A stretch of DNA of 64,000 nt, from the NCBI GenBank assembly GCA_022410635.1, contig JAJVDF010000001.1:11567869-11631868 (forward strand), written 5' to 3'. The translations under genes were made by a program, and so were the position numbers. This stretch comes from Tretioscincus oriximinensis. Lineage: Eukaryota; Chordata; Lepidosauria; Squamata; Gymnophthalmidae. Position 1 is the stretch's first letter. Each line of letters opens with the position of its first letter. The notes beneath the pieces were generated by a model. That model saw only the letters and a program-made list of their open reading frames with translations, had not been told where the DNA came from and did not search any database. Below are positions 22,979-35,224 of the stretch, one piece after another.

Positions 22979-23261
22979 CTCAACACATAATCGAAAGGGA
23001 TATGTTTGCTTCATTTGTTAGAATACCTGTTTGTTTACTTCAAATGCATACTCTATTTTCATGTGTGGTTTGAACTTGAACTTTTTGACTCAATTTATTG
23101 ATTCAAACCAATTTGAAACCAAGCCAGTGTGAAGCTTAGTCATATTGGTAGGCCTGCCATGAATTCTGCCAGAGTTCTGAAACTATTGCTGCTAGTTGAG
23201 ACAGGTATCAGAACCAGTTTGGCACATTTTTGTTTTGTATGGAGATCCAGTATTGCTGTGT

Positions 23262-23262
<1 letters not shown>

Positions 23263-23304
<42 letters not shown>

Positions 23305-23387
23305 AATAATAATAATAATAATAATAAAGAAGGAGAAGGAGAGGGAGGAGGAGGAGGAGGAGAAGGAGGAGGAGGAGGAGGAGGAGA
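23263..23387. repeat. Compound microsatellite (GAT)n-(AAT)n-(GGA/GAA)n
   Basis: Three blocks: (GAT)n 23263-23303, (AAT)n 23304-23327, and GGA/GAA-rich DNA 23328-23387. It directly adjoins the 3' end of the minus-strand SINE that starts at about 23390, so it grew from the SINE tail. Frames giving poly-M, poly-I or poly-E here are artefacts. Confidence 0.95.
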
Positions 23388-23512
23388 ATAAATGGGGTTT
23401 TATACCGTGCTTTTCTTACTCGAAGGGACTCAAAGTGACTTACAATCTATTTTTCACCCAAAGGCTTACATTCTATCTTCCCCATCACATTGAGATGATG
23501 GTACCTATTCAT
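23388..23512 (-). repeat. SINE 3' part
   Basis: Blocks 'tttataccgtgcttttctta', 'gggactcaaagtgacttaca', 'ggcttacattctatcttccc' are shared with the SINEs at 27521 and 42576. It is cut by the CR1 fragment at 23513. Confidence 0.75.
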
Positions 23513-23635
23513 AGAATCATAGAATCATGGAGTTGGAAGGGACCTCCAGGGTCATTGGGTCCAACCCCCTGCTCAATGCAGGATTCATTAAACCTTCCCA
23601 GAAAGATGACCGTCCAGTCTCTGTTTGAAGACTTC
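23513..23635 (-). repeat. CR1 LINE 3' UTR fragment
   Basis: It starts with the reverse complement of the CR1 octamer tail (CATAGAAT repeats) and continues 'gttggaagggacctccaggg' and 'ccaaccccctgctcaatgca', the mirror of the 3' end of the sense copy at 35225-36108. Confidence 0.9.
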
Positions 23636-23639
23636 ATCT

Positions 23640-25520
23640 ACTTGTAAATGCTCACTTTCAAACAGCTAGGTTGGCTGAAACAATTCATTAAACAATTTGA
23701 TACTAGGGGGAATAATGTCTTGGTAAGTTGGTTGTTCAGTTTATAAAAACACCAGGAAGACTGCCAGTTTAGAGATTTCCCTTGGGTTGTAGATGGGAGA
23801 AGGTGAGCTGGTTGAAATCGCTTCAATTATCTGCATATATAAAATTAAGCCAAGATGTGAAGCCAGAGAGCTATCCTGAGTAGCATATTGAGAGACTCCT
23901 AATATGCATCAACTCTCGAATCATGAATGTTCTGTGGTGGTGGAAGCCTGAGTCCTGCATGATTGTAACTTCCTCCCTTTTGTAACAAGGGTGAGTAAAT
24001 ATGAGTGAAAGCTGTTGATCTCAATGTCCATGACGTTTCTTAGCAATGCTGCAGAAGTGGTTTGCCATTTCTTCTTTTGGAAAGCTATTGGAATCTTCTG
24101 TTTTACTACTGACCTATGCTCATTGGGTGCTATAGCTCAGTAGTAGAATAAGCTTATGTGGAAAATAGAGGATTGCCAGTTTGATTCCTAGCCTCTACCT
24201 CTTGGAGGTAGGTTATGGCAAGATACTTCTGTATTTCTGCTAAGAAAACTCCATAGTTTTCAGTTAATCAAGAGAGACAGTGTAGTTAACAGGTGATGAC
24301 AAAGATGAATTTGCAGAGTCCTTTTCAAGCGGTCTATTTCAAGCGCTCCTTCAGTTGTTGATATACAGGATACAGCAATGTAGTAAGAATTTCCTTCGAG
24401 AACAGTGGCTTAAGCACAGAGCATTGTAAGAAGGTGCTTTTTCCACCTCGGTGCCTACTGCACACAAATGCTGGACCTGAGCCAATGTCATCCCTGATTT
24501 CCTGCTATTTCCCTTGATTGTTACCTTTGGAAAAAATAGTAAGATTGTTCCCCCACCACATGTATCCAATCCCTAGAGAGTATGTTATTATTTTTTCTTT
24601 GCTGGATCCATTTCTGTTTTTGGGTTTTGATTCACTACAGGGATCATAAACCCAGATTATATCCCAGAATAAGCTACTTGCCACCAACATGCTGGTGCAG
24701 ATCTAGGATTATCCATTCCTAGATCTGTATCGTAGACCTTAATGCTGAGATCTGTCGGTAGACCAGTGTGAACGGTAGAACAGTGATGTAAATTTTGACA
24801 TCTTGTCAAAGTGCACTACCAAAACAGGTCACTCAGGGGCTCTCTCTATAGGAGATTTCATTCCTAGTCCTTCAGAGTATTTCAAGATCAGGTGGATGGA
24901 CTGGACTTAGATGCAGTTGTTTTAGATCACATCCAGCTGTGTTCTGGTTTAGACCCACTGGCAGAACAAGGCATGATGAGTGCAGAAAAGCCTTCTGTCC
25001 CTGGTATCTCCAGATGCACTTAGTTTATCATCCTTCTATTCCTAAAACAGCCTTGTGAAGTGCATAGAATAGAGATTAAAGGTGCCCGTTAAAGGTGGTG
25101 AGGAATAAGTCTCTTCTGTGCAGGACTGAAATCCAAGGGAAAAATAACAGAGCATAAGCCACCAAACAAATGCAGCTGTCTTTGGCATTTTGAAAGGGCC
25201 AGAAGCTTCCAAGAAAACAGGTTTGGGGGTAGGGATCACAAGCAAGAAGAGGCGGGGACATCTGTCATGTGAAAATTCAGAAGCGTTGTCTCTTCTTTTC
25301 TTCATTTGGTTCAGTGCACAAACACAAAGGCAGAAAAATCCAAAGAATTTCCAAGGGTTTGTTCCAAGCTACTTCCTTCTCCAGTTCAGCCTCTCTCTAG
25401 CCCAGCTCTGCCAATCTCTTGATCCAAGCTACAGTAGCTGGCTGGGGATGAATCCCTTCAGTGGAGAAAACAGGCAGGACAGAAGGCTTAGGCTTGCCTT
25501 TTTTTTTACCTTTCAAATAG
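23640..25520. other. Unassigned non-coding DNA
   Basis: Nothing that I recognise; no exon with splice sites, no RNA gene. Open frames are short and lack domains. Confidence 0.4.
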
Positions 25521-25967
25521 CCAAAACAGGGGGACTTTTCACACTTTGACTGGAGATATGTTGATAGGAACAGAGCATTCACATTGCTAATCACATCACT
25601 ATTTCCCAATCACTTCAAAAGCGTTCATAAGTTAGCTTAAGCTTCTGTGGATTGCTTTTCAGCAGTCTACAATCATTCCTGCATTGTGGGAACTTTCTTG
25701 CAGAAAGTTTGAATGCTGTAGTCTAGTCTTTTTGTGTTCTATATGTCATGTGGTATATTTTATCCAGTCACAGTGGGAGGCAGCTGACTGTACAGAACAC
25801 AGAGAGGCTAGAGATATAACCTTTGCACTTCCTGCTCCTGGTTAGTAGCAGGAATGCTTCTCTTGAGGAGTATGTAAGGCAGGCAACAGTCTCCCTAGCC
25901 AATAGCTGGGAATTATTTCCAGAGACCATTCTCTGATGGTATAAGTTAAAAAGCCCTCTGCACACAT
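25521..25967 (+). repeat. Family A repeat, most complete copy
   Basis: The whole block order is present: 'gggggacttttcacactttg', 'aggaacagagcattcacatt', 'gctaatcacatcactatttc', 'agtctacaatcattcctgca', 'ctatatgtcatgtgg', 'atccagtcacagtgggaggc', 'acttcctgctcctggttag', 'ccagagaccattctctgatg', ending 'ttaaaaagccctc'. The ends pair weakly as inverted repeats (left ..GGGACTTTTCACACTT; right complement GAGGGCTTTTTAACTTA). No flanking duplication was found and no coding capacity. Confidence 0.7.
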
Positions 25968-26624
25968 GTGTGTGTGTCTGTGAATGAGCGGGAGAGAGAG
26001 GGAAAGAGACAGTTATCATTATGGACTGGCACATATTTATCTGCATCTTTGCTTGGTTATATGTAACTGATCTTTTACAATCCCCTGATCACCCTGGGAA
26101 AGCTGCAAATGTCCCAGCAATGGTAAAATGCAACGTGTCCCAGAAGGTCAGCAGGGTGGCTATTTCTAATGAAAGAAAACTCTTTATATAAAATCACTGC
26201 CTCCATCATTGTGCCTTGATCTTTGCATTATGCAAGTTGGTTGAAGCAGATTCAAATGAATGGGTTTACCTCTCTTCTCAACATGCCAGTGAAAACAACA
26301 GAGACGTCTTTGATAAGAAAAAGACTTGATGGGCAGGAGCATCTGGGTGGAAGAGGCATGCTTTCTATTGAAGGCAAGAGGCAGGGTTAGGTTGTGGGTG
26401 GGGAGGATAACAGCAGAACCCTGATTGGTATCACTTTAATTCCACTCTTTGTTTCACAAAGCCATTAGAATTTCTTCCACCACGTAAGGGGGAAATTCCA
26501 GCAGAGAACCTGGTTTTGCATCATAAGTGCATCAATATGCCTTTTGATAAATGTGATACAATAGCTCCATTTGCATCACCTTGAAGTAGACCTCCAGGAG
26601 CCAGAAAAGCCACTTAGGCCACAT

Positions 26625-27105
26625 TTAACTGGTGAATAGTTTAAGCAATTAACAGGAATGTGTTCCCCAAATCATAGTTTAACTTACTATAAACATGTCT
26701 TGTCAAGAACTGCATTTAACAAGTCCAGCATCATCCCTGTGCACTGGAAACATTCCTGAAGAAATGCAAATACTTTAACTTTTCTGTCCAGCAAAGGGGT
26801 TAGCAGCATTTAGAGACTAACTAAAAGTGGCCGCCCACTTTTCTCCTGTTAGTCACTAAGTGCTACTAGCCCCTTTGCTGGACTTTCTGCTGGACTAACA
26901 TGGCTATTTCTCTGAAATTAACTTTTCTGTGTTCTGCATGTCCTGTGGCATATTTTCACTAATCATGGTGAACCTAGAATACAATCCTTATGCTTCCTGG
27001 TGGGTAGACGAGGAGCAGGAATGCTTTGCATGGAATGATAGGAAACATTCCTTCTATGCAGCAGAGTGTTTCCCATCGACCATTATATGAAGGAATGTGC
27101 CCCAA
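26625..27105 (+). repeat. Family A repeat interrupted by a palindromic retroposon
   Basis: Left half 26625-26786, right half 26918-27105. The halves rejoin across 'ttaacttttctg', which is present on both sides of the insertion. Confidence 0.7.
26787..26917 (-). mobile_element. Palindromic retroposon, copy 2
   Basis: 131 bp flanked by perfect 12-bp duplications TTAACTTTTCTG (26775-26786 and 26918-26929) inside a family A repeat. The left half (from 'ccagcaaaggggttagcagc') and right half (to 'ctactagcccctttgctgg') form an inverted repeat with a short centre at about 26832-26842. The unique end 'ggactaacatggctatttctctgaaa' matches, in reverse, the left end of the copy at 46019-46231. A duplication of this length suggests LINE-type endonuclease insertion rather than a cut-and-paste transposon. 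Confidence 0.75.
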
Positions 27106-27520
27106 AATCCTTAGCCTAATGTCTTTAGGAATAGCTATGGTGGTAACAGCAACGAAGATGGTGGCTAGGTAGGTATGTATATTTATTTATTTATTATTTT
27201 TATGTTAATTATTTATTTCCTGTCTTATACCAGGAGTTCTCAGAGTGAATAATAACAATAAAAACATATTCAAAAGATCAGCGATACCTGAAAAGGGGGA
27301 AGGGAAGCTGTCTCTTCATTCAAAAACAGGATAAAGAGATGTGTCTTTAATCAAAATGCTCAAAACAATTAAGGGAGCACTTTAACATAACAGTGTAACA
27401 CAAAATGTTGCTTTAATTGTTTTGAGTAGTATATTTTGTGAAGGTCTGCACTGAAGAAACCTGATGTACTCCAAGGAGGAGACTATTGCAAATTCTGGAG
27501 GTTTTCACCAAGTCCTATAT

Positions 27521-27825
27521 ATGTAGAAGAAAAGAACTTGGTTCTTATACCCTGCTTTTCTCACCTTTCAAAGGGACTCAAAGCGGCTTACAAGGATATA
27601 TTTTGCCCGAAGGTTTCCATTCTATCTTCCCCACCAAGCAATGGTGGTTCCCATGTATCTACTTGCAGTCAGTTGCAATTTCTTGCAATTCATGCTTTCG
27701 AATAGCTGGGTTGGTTAGAGCTACAGGCTAGTGGAAGGTGCTCACCCTTCCCCACGTCCCACACAGGGCTTCGAAACCTGATCCCCCAGATGAGAGACGA
27801 ATTCCTAAGCGACTGAGCTATATGT
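27521..27825 (-). repeat. tRNA-derived SINE, full length
   Basis: On the minus strand it starts with an A box TAGCTCAGTCGCTTAGG (27804-27820) and a B box GGTTTCGAAGCC (about 27768-27779), spaced as in tRNA genes. The body is about 240 bp, ending 'ggtataagaaccaagttctt' at the left. The tRNA part is not a working gene, as the body runs on without terminator. Related partial copies lie at 12704, 23388 and 42576. Confidence 0.8.
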
Positions 27826-27885
27826 ACTCATTCCCCTTGCAGTTGAGAGTAGTTATACAACTACAAGCATCTCCCCTGCAGATCT

Positions 27886-28185
27886 CAAGGTATAAGCAGG
27901 TTGATTTGAGTGTTCTTTCAAATATTTGGGACCCAAATCATTCAGGGCATTATAAGTTAAAGTTAACACCTTGTATTGGGCTTGGTTTCAAATTGGCAGC
28001 TAATGGCTAGTTATTTTGGTCAGCAGTCTAGCTGTTGCATTTTGCATGTGCTGCTTCTAAACTATCTTCAAAGACATCCCCTTGAAGACTACATTGTAAT
28101 AGTCCTATCTGGAAGTGTTCCTTAGACATCTAGTCATCTGCTTGGACTAATCCAGAAAGGTTNTTCCTAGGACTTTTCAAATTTT
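27886..28185 (-). repeat. L2-like LINE fragment
   Basis: Blocks 'cagggcattataagttaaag', 'aattggcagctaatgg', 'cagcagtctagctgttgcat', 'taatagtcctatctggaag' match the order at about 30700-30860 within the larger minus-strand L2 copy. No open frame remains. Confidence 0.65.
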
Positions 28186-28580
28186 TATCTGCCTATAGTT
28201 TGAAACAGTGGGTCTGGATCGGACAGGCCAGTTGGTTTGAACCATGGAAAGTTGTGGTCAGGAACTGTACAGTCTTAGGGTTATAAATTTGATCTCTAGC
28301 TTTTCTTCAAGAGATGTTGAAGCAAAATAGTCTTGCATTCTTGCTAAGGGCAAGGGTATACATACTTTGAATGAAAGTGCTATAACTTAGTGACATAACA
28401 CTGAGTTTGCATACAAAAAAATCCCAAATTGAATCTAGAGCATCTTGTTAGACAAAAACATGCCAAACCTCTTCAGTATTTTTGGTAAAGAAACTGTAGG
28501 GAAGTACCCATGTGCTTNAGTCAGGCTTCAGTTTCAAATTATGGTGCCAACCTACTTATCCAAAATGCCCAAAGCTACTC
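28186..28580. other. Unassigned non-coding DNA
   Basis: No exon or repeat end was recognised. Confidence 0.35.
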
Positions 28581-28581
28581 A

Positions 28582-28765
28582 TAGGCCCTGTCCCCACTGA
28601 GCCTTATTCTTGGTTATATCTTGGTACAGAGCTTGGNCATCCACATGCCAGTGTAGGCTGTGGCAGGCCTATTCGGGGCCTGCCATAGCCTACACTAGCA
28701 TGTAGATGGCACATTCCTATTCTGAGATATAGCCAAGAAGAAGGCTCAGCGGGGACGGGGCCATA
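28582..28765. mobile_element. Foldback (palindromic) MITE
   Basis: Nearly the whole segment is one hairpin: arms about 28582-28669 and 28677-28765 around a short centre 'tattcgg'. The outer ends are 'taggccctgtccccactgag' and '..ctcagcggggacggggccata'. A diverged relative with the same start ('tatggccctttccacactcagcc') lies at 47985-48140, and half-copies near 10250 and 31885. The flanks could be TA, but the target duplication is not certain. Confidence 0.7.
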
Positions 28766-30353
28766 GTGACAGCAGATGCCTCATAGTGATTTTGCTGTTC
28801 CATTTGCAGGGGTATTACTGCTGTAGGTGTGTTACACAGAGAAGACACTGGAAATGGTGACTTCATGTTCTAAGCTGAAAAACAGAGGATGCATTTTTCT
28901 TCAGCGGACCAGTTTGTCTTGGATAGTGAATGGAGAGGAAGTCATANGCAAGCAAAGGTTCTTTCCCATGGTACTGTGATTAAGGTTTCCTTATTATTAT
29001 TGATGATCTTTAGAAGTAATATAAAATGTTTAAAAGTAGAGGCTCCCCCCCCTCCCCTTGTCAATATACTTGTCCAGCATGTAGCCTAAACTCTTTCTGT
29101 TCNACTCATTCCACACTGTAGGACAGAAGAGACATTGTCCGCTGCTAGGTTTTATAGATCTATTTTAACAGACCTGGTGGTAGTCCAGGGACTTTTGAAA
29201 TGGAAATGGGTGATGTGTGGAAGGTCTAGCAGGGAGACCACTTGGGAGGTGCACCGAATTGTACTACTAAAATGAGTCTGCCTGGAGCTCTGAGGTCAGG
29301 AATTTCCATTCATGAGCCAACAGAGCCCTCACAGCANGCTACAAAGTATATCCAATTTCTGGAGCAGTACAGGGTGCCATGGGATTTGTCCTGAAAAAGG
29401 CTGCCCTAGTGATGATGGTCTTGCTCCCTTTTCCAATTGGAGCAGTTCCAACTTGACTAATCTAGCTAGTGCAAATGTGGAAACAATCCCCCCCAATCCC
29501 AACCCTCCAAACCAAAGAACCATTCATCTATGTAATACGAAATGGAATTCACAGCAAATGGTATCTTCTTGGGTGCATGCAAAACTGACATGAGTGGAAT
29601 GAAGCTAATCTGATTTCACNGACAATTTGACTAAAGCTGTTTCCTGATAAAAAGTGATCCAAACTGAAGTATAGCTTTNCTGAAATTAATGCCCTGCCAA
29701 ATGTTTGTTTTGTAAACCTTGCTTAATGAGAAGCTGAAGGCAAAGGGGACAACTTCTCAAATCATTTAATGTAAGGTACCTGTGCTTTTGCACAAGAATG
29801 ACTCATCTTGACAATTCTTCTTCCCTCCTGAGAAATTATAGGCCTTGTTGATATTGCCAGGTGTATTATTGGACCAGAGATTATCTTGGCCAAATGTAAG
29901 TGTACGATTGGAAGTGTTTCAAGATTTTTCTTTTGCACTGAAGATAAATATTTTTGAACTCGTGGCAAATGGATTAAGGGGGAAAAAGGGTGATGAAAAA
30001 AAAATCCAAGCATATATTTTGCAATGACTATAAAGGTCCTCCGTTCAGCCCCTCCTATAGTCACTTGTTCCATTTCTGCATTTACCCAAGCTGGTTTGCT
30101 TTTAGCAGGAACTATTCCAACAGAAATAGATCCTCGTAAGAACATTCCAACTGTTTTGGAACAAGGTTGCCCATTCAACTGATGATTGTGGATGAGCAGA
30201 AGGATGGAGCTTTTATAACCAGAAGTGGAAGCTCATGACCACCTGACTGTCATGCGTGGTTTGGCAGCACTCATGCTATCCTAGCATAATGAAAGTATGA
30301 AGAAAAGGTATATGCACTTAAAAAAAATAGGGAAAAGCAGATTTTGTTTTGCT
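28766..30353. other. Unassigned non-coding DNA
   Basis: There is a family B block at about 29230-29290. A minus frame at 29762-30178 (138 codons) has no recognisable domain, splice context or G+C shift, so it is treated as chance. Confidence 0.4.
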
Positions 30354-31000
30354 ATTTATTTGCATTTCTATACTGCCCTGTACCCCACGGGCTCAGGGTG
30401 GTTAACNGTAAAAACAAAATTAAATGTTAAAAAACAGTAGTGCCATGCAATAAGGGATNGCTGTATTTTTCAACCAAAGGTCAAATTAAAGAGTTGTATC
30501 TTTAGTGGTTTCCTGAATGAACACAATGATAGTGATTGATGTAACTCCAGGAGGAGACTGTTCCATAGTCTAGGGGCTGCCAGTGAGAAGGNTGTGTCCC
30601 GGGTTCCCACTCTCTTTGCTTCTGAGTGTGGTGGCACAGTCAGGTGGCACAGTTGGTATGGGAGAAGGCTGGTATTGAGCCCCAAATATCTAAAGGTTTT
30701 ATAGGTTAAAGTTAACACTGTGAATTGGACATGGTAGCAAATTGACAGCCAGTGCAGTTCTTTCACGGGCCATTTGTTCCAGTCAGCAGTCTAGCTACTA
30801 CATTCAGTACCAACTGAAGCTTCTGAATCGTCCATAGTCCAGTCTGGAAGTTACCAGAATATAGATTACTGTGGCTAGGTCATCCCTATTCAGAAGTGGC
30901 TGTAACTGGCGAACCAGATCTAACTGGAAGTAAGCACTCCTGGGAAAAGTAGGCACTTTTCCCTGATGTATTTCAAGATACAGCACATCACCTTCTTGGC
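30354..31000 (-). repeat. L2 LINE, ORF2 C-terminus and 3' end
   Basis: The minus strand from about 30766 encodes LHWLSICYHVQFTVLTLTYK, then 'AAPRLWNSLLLELHQSLSL', the C-terminal signature of L2 ORF2 (LHWLPV...TYKAL...LWNSLP). Upstream, 30804-30986 keeps 'LLNRDDLATVIYILVTSRLD', part of the conserved RT thumb region. The end near 30354-30415 is the L2 tail ('ctgccctgtaccccacgggc'). It is degenerate and 5'-truncated. Confidence 0.85.
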
Positions 31001-31720
31001 TGGTTCAGCACATATGTGAGTGTGCATGTGCAAATGGTAGCACTGTGGTACATCTGAGACCCCAGTGACCAGAAACGTTCATCCACTGTAATTGTATACA
31101 TGTCCCAGTTCTCCCGATGAAGAGTTCATAGTGTGTGTATATTGTGTATGAGAGAGAGAGAGGGAGAGAAAATGAATATTNCATAGATATAAGGATGAAA
31201 TAGGAGGCATCTATATCCCTCCTGAATATTCCATTCTTTGACTGGCCCTATGCTGGCTGTTTGGTGGATGGAGCCCTTAAGGCTTGCATTTAACTAAAAA
31301 GTCCAAAATATAACCACTGATCACTGTTTTCTATTGGAACCAGGGTTAGTCATGCAGCAGCTGCCATGCTAAGCTCTACCACATTTTCTTCTTTCCTGCT
31401 TTCAGCTGAACGTAAGGCTCTGCTAAATAGGAGAGAACCTTCTCTCTGACCGACAAAGTCTCCACTCCATCTTGGCAACAGCAACCTCAATTTGTGCCAA
31501 GGCTTGTTTGCTGCTAATTAAATATGATGGTTCTGATATAAAGAAGGCAATGGACAAACTGGCAAGGGATTCTCATAGGAGAGACTGCAGGGAGGTTTTT
31601 ACTTAGTGAAAAGTATATAGATAGGTTAGGAAAAAACACTCTAGTAATTAGAAATGGGTTAGAAGTCTCCATGACTTGTTTATAAATACCAATTTATAGG
31701 TATCACACTTAAGGGTTGCC
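31001..31720. other. Unassigned non-coding DNA
   Basis: A GA-rich short microsatellite lies at about 31149-31167. Otherwise nothing was seen. Confidence 0.35.
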
Positions 31721-31723
31721 AAA

Positions 31724-32038
31724 AGAACCAATGCTCTGATGAACTTCCACCACTCTGTAATGGTGCAGATTGATGTTGTTTTCCTCTGAGAACTCAGCTT
31801 CACAAGACATCAGGTTTGATTATATGCTTGAGGTGTAGTTTATCATCACATTGTTCCTTCAAAGCAGCAAGTTTTAGCTGCAGAGAATGAGACCTGATTC
31901 GTACTTGGCCTTATTCTGTTCCTGAAAGTGGTCTAAGGAGCCTGCTGTCCACATGCCATTTCAGCTGTGTTCTCAAAGGAAAACAACACCAACCTTCACC
32001 AATATGGAGTGGTAGAAGTTCACCAGAGCATTGGTTCT
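31724..32038. mobile_element. Element with 76-bp inverted repeats
   Basis: 31724-31799 and 31963-32038 are inverted copies matching at about 66 of 76 positions by eye ('agaaccaatgctctg', 'gttgttttcct', 'gagaac'). The interior of about 160 bp includes a diverged arm of the foldback family (31885-31960). No coding frame, and no clear target duplication. Confidence 0.6.
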
Positions 32039-32049
32039 CTGTGTCATAT

Positions 32050-34130
32050 CAAAAGCAAATTTCAGTAAAGCCCTCAGCATTCTGGAAATCAAGCACATGA
32101 GCAGCACCTGAAGTTTCAAATGAGCTTCAGTTTTTGTTACAAGAAGTACATAGTGCTCCATCCTGTTGGAGCAATTCAGCTATCCTGGAACAAGGCCATT
32201 CACTTCAACAACATGGTCTGGGTCAGGGCCCATGTTTCTCCTTGCCTCTTTGAATCTTGCTCAAGCTCTGTAACTGTAAGGTGACCCATTTCCATGGCAC
32301 AATTTGGTGCATCACCTGAGTAGAAAAGTGTTAGTCCTTCCCCATGCTTACCTGTCCTGTTTCTGAGTTTTCTAGACCATTGATATTCTTGTATGGACAG
32401 CCATTTTGGCTACTTAGACTGGACTACATTGTGTTCAGTGCAGATGGGCTGCTTTGGCAAGGGACAAGGCGATTAATATTTCCTGCAGAGTGCATAAGAA
32501 GAAGTTCAGAGAAGTTCTAAACTTCTCACTATGGATATGGTAAGAGCAAAAAATGTCAAGGGTTCTGGGATCCTGGCAAGTATAGAAATGGCCCAACTTC
32601 CAAACTTCCACCAGCATTGGTGGCTTAGGTTTACTCCAAAAAATAAAAATGACTTCTCTCTCTTCTGCAATTAGTTTGGCAGCTGCTTGCAAAGTGGGGC
32701 CTGGATGTATTGGAAATCCTGCTTAGTCATTGTCATTATATGCCAGGGATTACACTGTTGTTAGAAAGGAAGGAAGGAAATTATCCAATTAGTTTTTCTA
32801 ATTTTGATCAAAATTGATAGGGAAATTGTCTAGATACTTTTTAAAATTTCTTTTTAGGATTTGATATACTGNTGTTCTTGGGGCAGGAAAACTTTGAAGG
32901 CTGGAAAACATATCTTGTTTCTTATGATAGGTTTTTTTTAATAAGCTGAAGCACAAGGAAAGAATGTGAAGAGGAGACAGGAGAGGCTGTTACCTGCATG
33001 CCAGTGTGCTGAGACAAAATCTGCCTCCCTCCCTTTCCCCCCACCCCCCATCACATGGGAACTGGTACAAGGTGGAACATTGTTTAGATATGAAATCCTT
33101 TCCATGCCTTTGGAAAACAGTGAACATAAATTATAGTGACTGGGAAGATGGTATTTTGCAGCGTGAGGAATGAAGAATGAATAGCATTTCATTTTAAACT
33201 TTCCAATGGACTTAGTTCAGAAGGTCTTGAACACTCTTTGCCTGCCTGCCTCCCACTTTGAAACTCCCTTTCATAAGATGCAAATGACAGCAGCACAAGC
33301 AGAAGCCCTGTGCAGAATTTCAAGAGAATGTCTTGCTATTGGAGGAAAATTCAGTTGTTTCTTGGAATCAGATGATACCTGGTTCGCTATTGGACACAGG
33401 AAATGCACTGTTGGATCAGACCAGTGGTTTGTCTAGTTCAGTACCTGTTCCCAAAAAACCAACTGTTTACATATGAAAGCCTACAATTAAAGCATGCGGA
33501 CACAAGTTTTGACGTTTTCATCAAGCTGAGGACCTCTAGGTGTCTTCTTTGTTCTGCTGTTTAAGAGTGCCCAGAAGCAATTAGTGGGCCATTACATGGT
33601 ATAGGATACTGGACTAGATGGATTACAGTCTAGTCCCTTAAAACTTAGGTTCCCTCTAGATGAGATAGATGAGACACAGTATTTACATCAAGGTGAGTCT
33701 ACTACACATGCTCACAGTTTCAGCAACCCATTCATTAAAAAGCTCTGTTGCCCCAGTTTTTTCTGACAGTAATTGCAAGCTGCTATTGGAGCAGACTTGC
33801 AAGTACTGTCCAATAGCAAGTGCTATTGGATCAGCAGAGATTTAAGGCAAGGCATGTGCACTCAGCTGAGCTTTGAGGCAAGACATGCGCACAGGAGCCC
33901 AGGCATATGAGGGGAGGGAGAAGTGCAATCAATTGGCAGACTGTGCACATAAGTTCTTGGGTGCGCAATACAATGGGAATACAATTCCTCGTGGATACAT
34001 CAGCTCCTTGCTATGGTAACACAGAATGGTGAGGACAGGCAGTAGCTGGGTTAATCCAGATTTAAAATAAATTCCGGATTTAACAGCTCATCAGATAACA
34101 GATGGAACCCCAACATGGTGCCAATGGGTG
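32050..34130. other. Unassigned non-coding DNA with LINE scraps
   Basis: Small CR1-like 3' pieces occur at about 33390-33450 ('caggaaatgcactgttggat') and 33560-33640. A family B block lies at 32280-32335. No exon was recognised. Confidence 0.4.
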
Positions 34131-34138
34131 CAATAGAG

Positions 34139-34612
34139 TTCTTTTTAAAAATATATTTANATTTACTTTTTACACATAATTGAACAAACCATCTTCACGT
34201 ACAATAATCCCTCTCCCTACCCCTCCCTTTATCCCCTCCCCTATCCTCATCCCTATCCCTCTATAATCATCCTCCCCTTCAACCTTGTTCTTTCCTTACT
34301 CTTCCCCCTTCCACTGGAAGTTACTTCATTTACATCCTATAGATTAAACTTAGTCTGACTTTTGTCTTGTTGTGGAATTGTCTGTAATAAATTTTTATTA
34401 TTTCCCATTTCTCTTTTTTCTCTCTAACCTTTTGTACAATATTATCCGTACTTATTCTTGTAGATCTAATTTCTGTTGCAATTTTGTCTATTATATAATC
34501 TTTCCAGCGCCATATTTGCCATTTGGTTGTGTCTTTCCATCCTCTTAATATCAGCACTTGTGCATAAGGATGCAATAGAGATCTTGAAAACTCTTTGATT
34601 TTCACTGACTTG
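34139..34612 (-). repeat. L1-type LINE 3' end
   Basis: The minus frame 34605-34330 (91 codons) reads 'ILRGWKDTTKWQIWRWKDYI', clearly homologous to the 7185-7463 frame. It is followed by a 3' UTR that is a long pyrimidine tract on plus (34196-34310), purine-rich in the sense of the element, and an AT-rich tail at 34140-34165. It is 5'-truncated. Confidence 0.8.
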
Positions 34613-34614
34613 AG

Positions 34615-35220
34615 AACAATGTGAAACTGTAAACCCTATCACATTGGATCCATTCCTCCAATGACCTAGAATTACCTCAAAAACTGGGGAAGGTGTCTTG
34701 TAATGTTAACAGATGTGGAAAAGATGACTTTTTACAAGGTATTACATTATAAGCTACACCTGGTAAAAATTCTTCTTCTCTGCATACATTAAACTCCTGT
34801 CCTATCCATTAATGGTAACAGTCCAACTCATCCCCAATAGAATTGTCACAATTATAATTCTTCTGTTTTCCGATGGAGGCTCAGAATGGATTCACACATA
34901 TCATCGAAAGAAACATGGATTCTTAGCATGGGCTAAGTTTTTTTTTATTTCAAATACAATTGAGCAGGAGTCCAGTCTGCTTATAAGGACTTTGTTCAAC
35001 ACCCCAGGCAGGAACTGATTGAGTGTTGCTTGGACAGATTGTTTCTCTCAGGATGATTGGGCTTTACAGTTCAGTAAGACAGGCTGCATGATACAATAAT
35101 AATATAATACCCTTGCCTTCAGAGAATGATCTCAGGGAACCATTCCCATTTGCTGTCTACAGAGAATAATTGGGGGAATTTTCCTTGCTTTTTACATTCT
35201 TCCAGATAGAAGCATTCCTA
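34615..35220. other. Unassigned non-coding DNA
   Basis: Part (about 34735-34806) weakly resembles the inner region of the hAT-like MITE at 37360. Nothing else. Confidence 0.35.
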
Positions 35221-35224
35221 TGCC

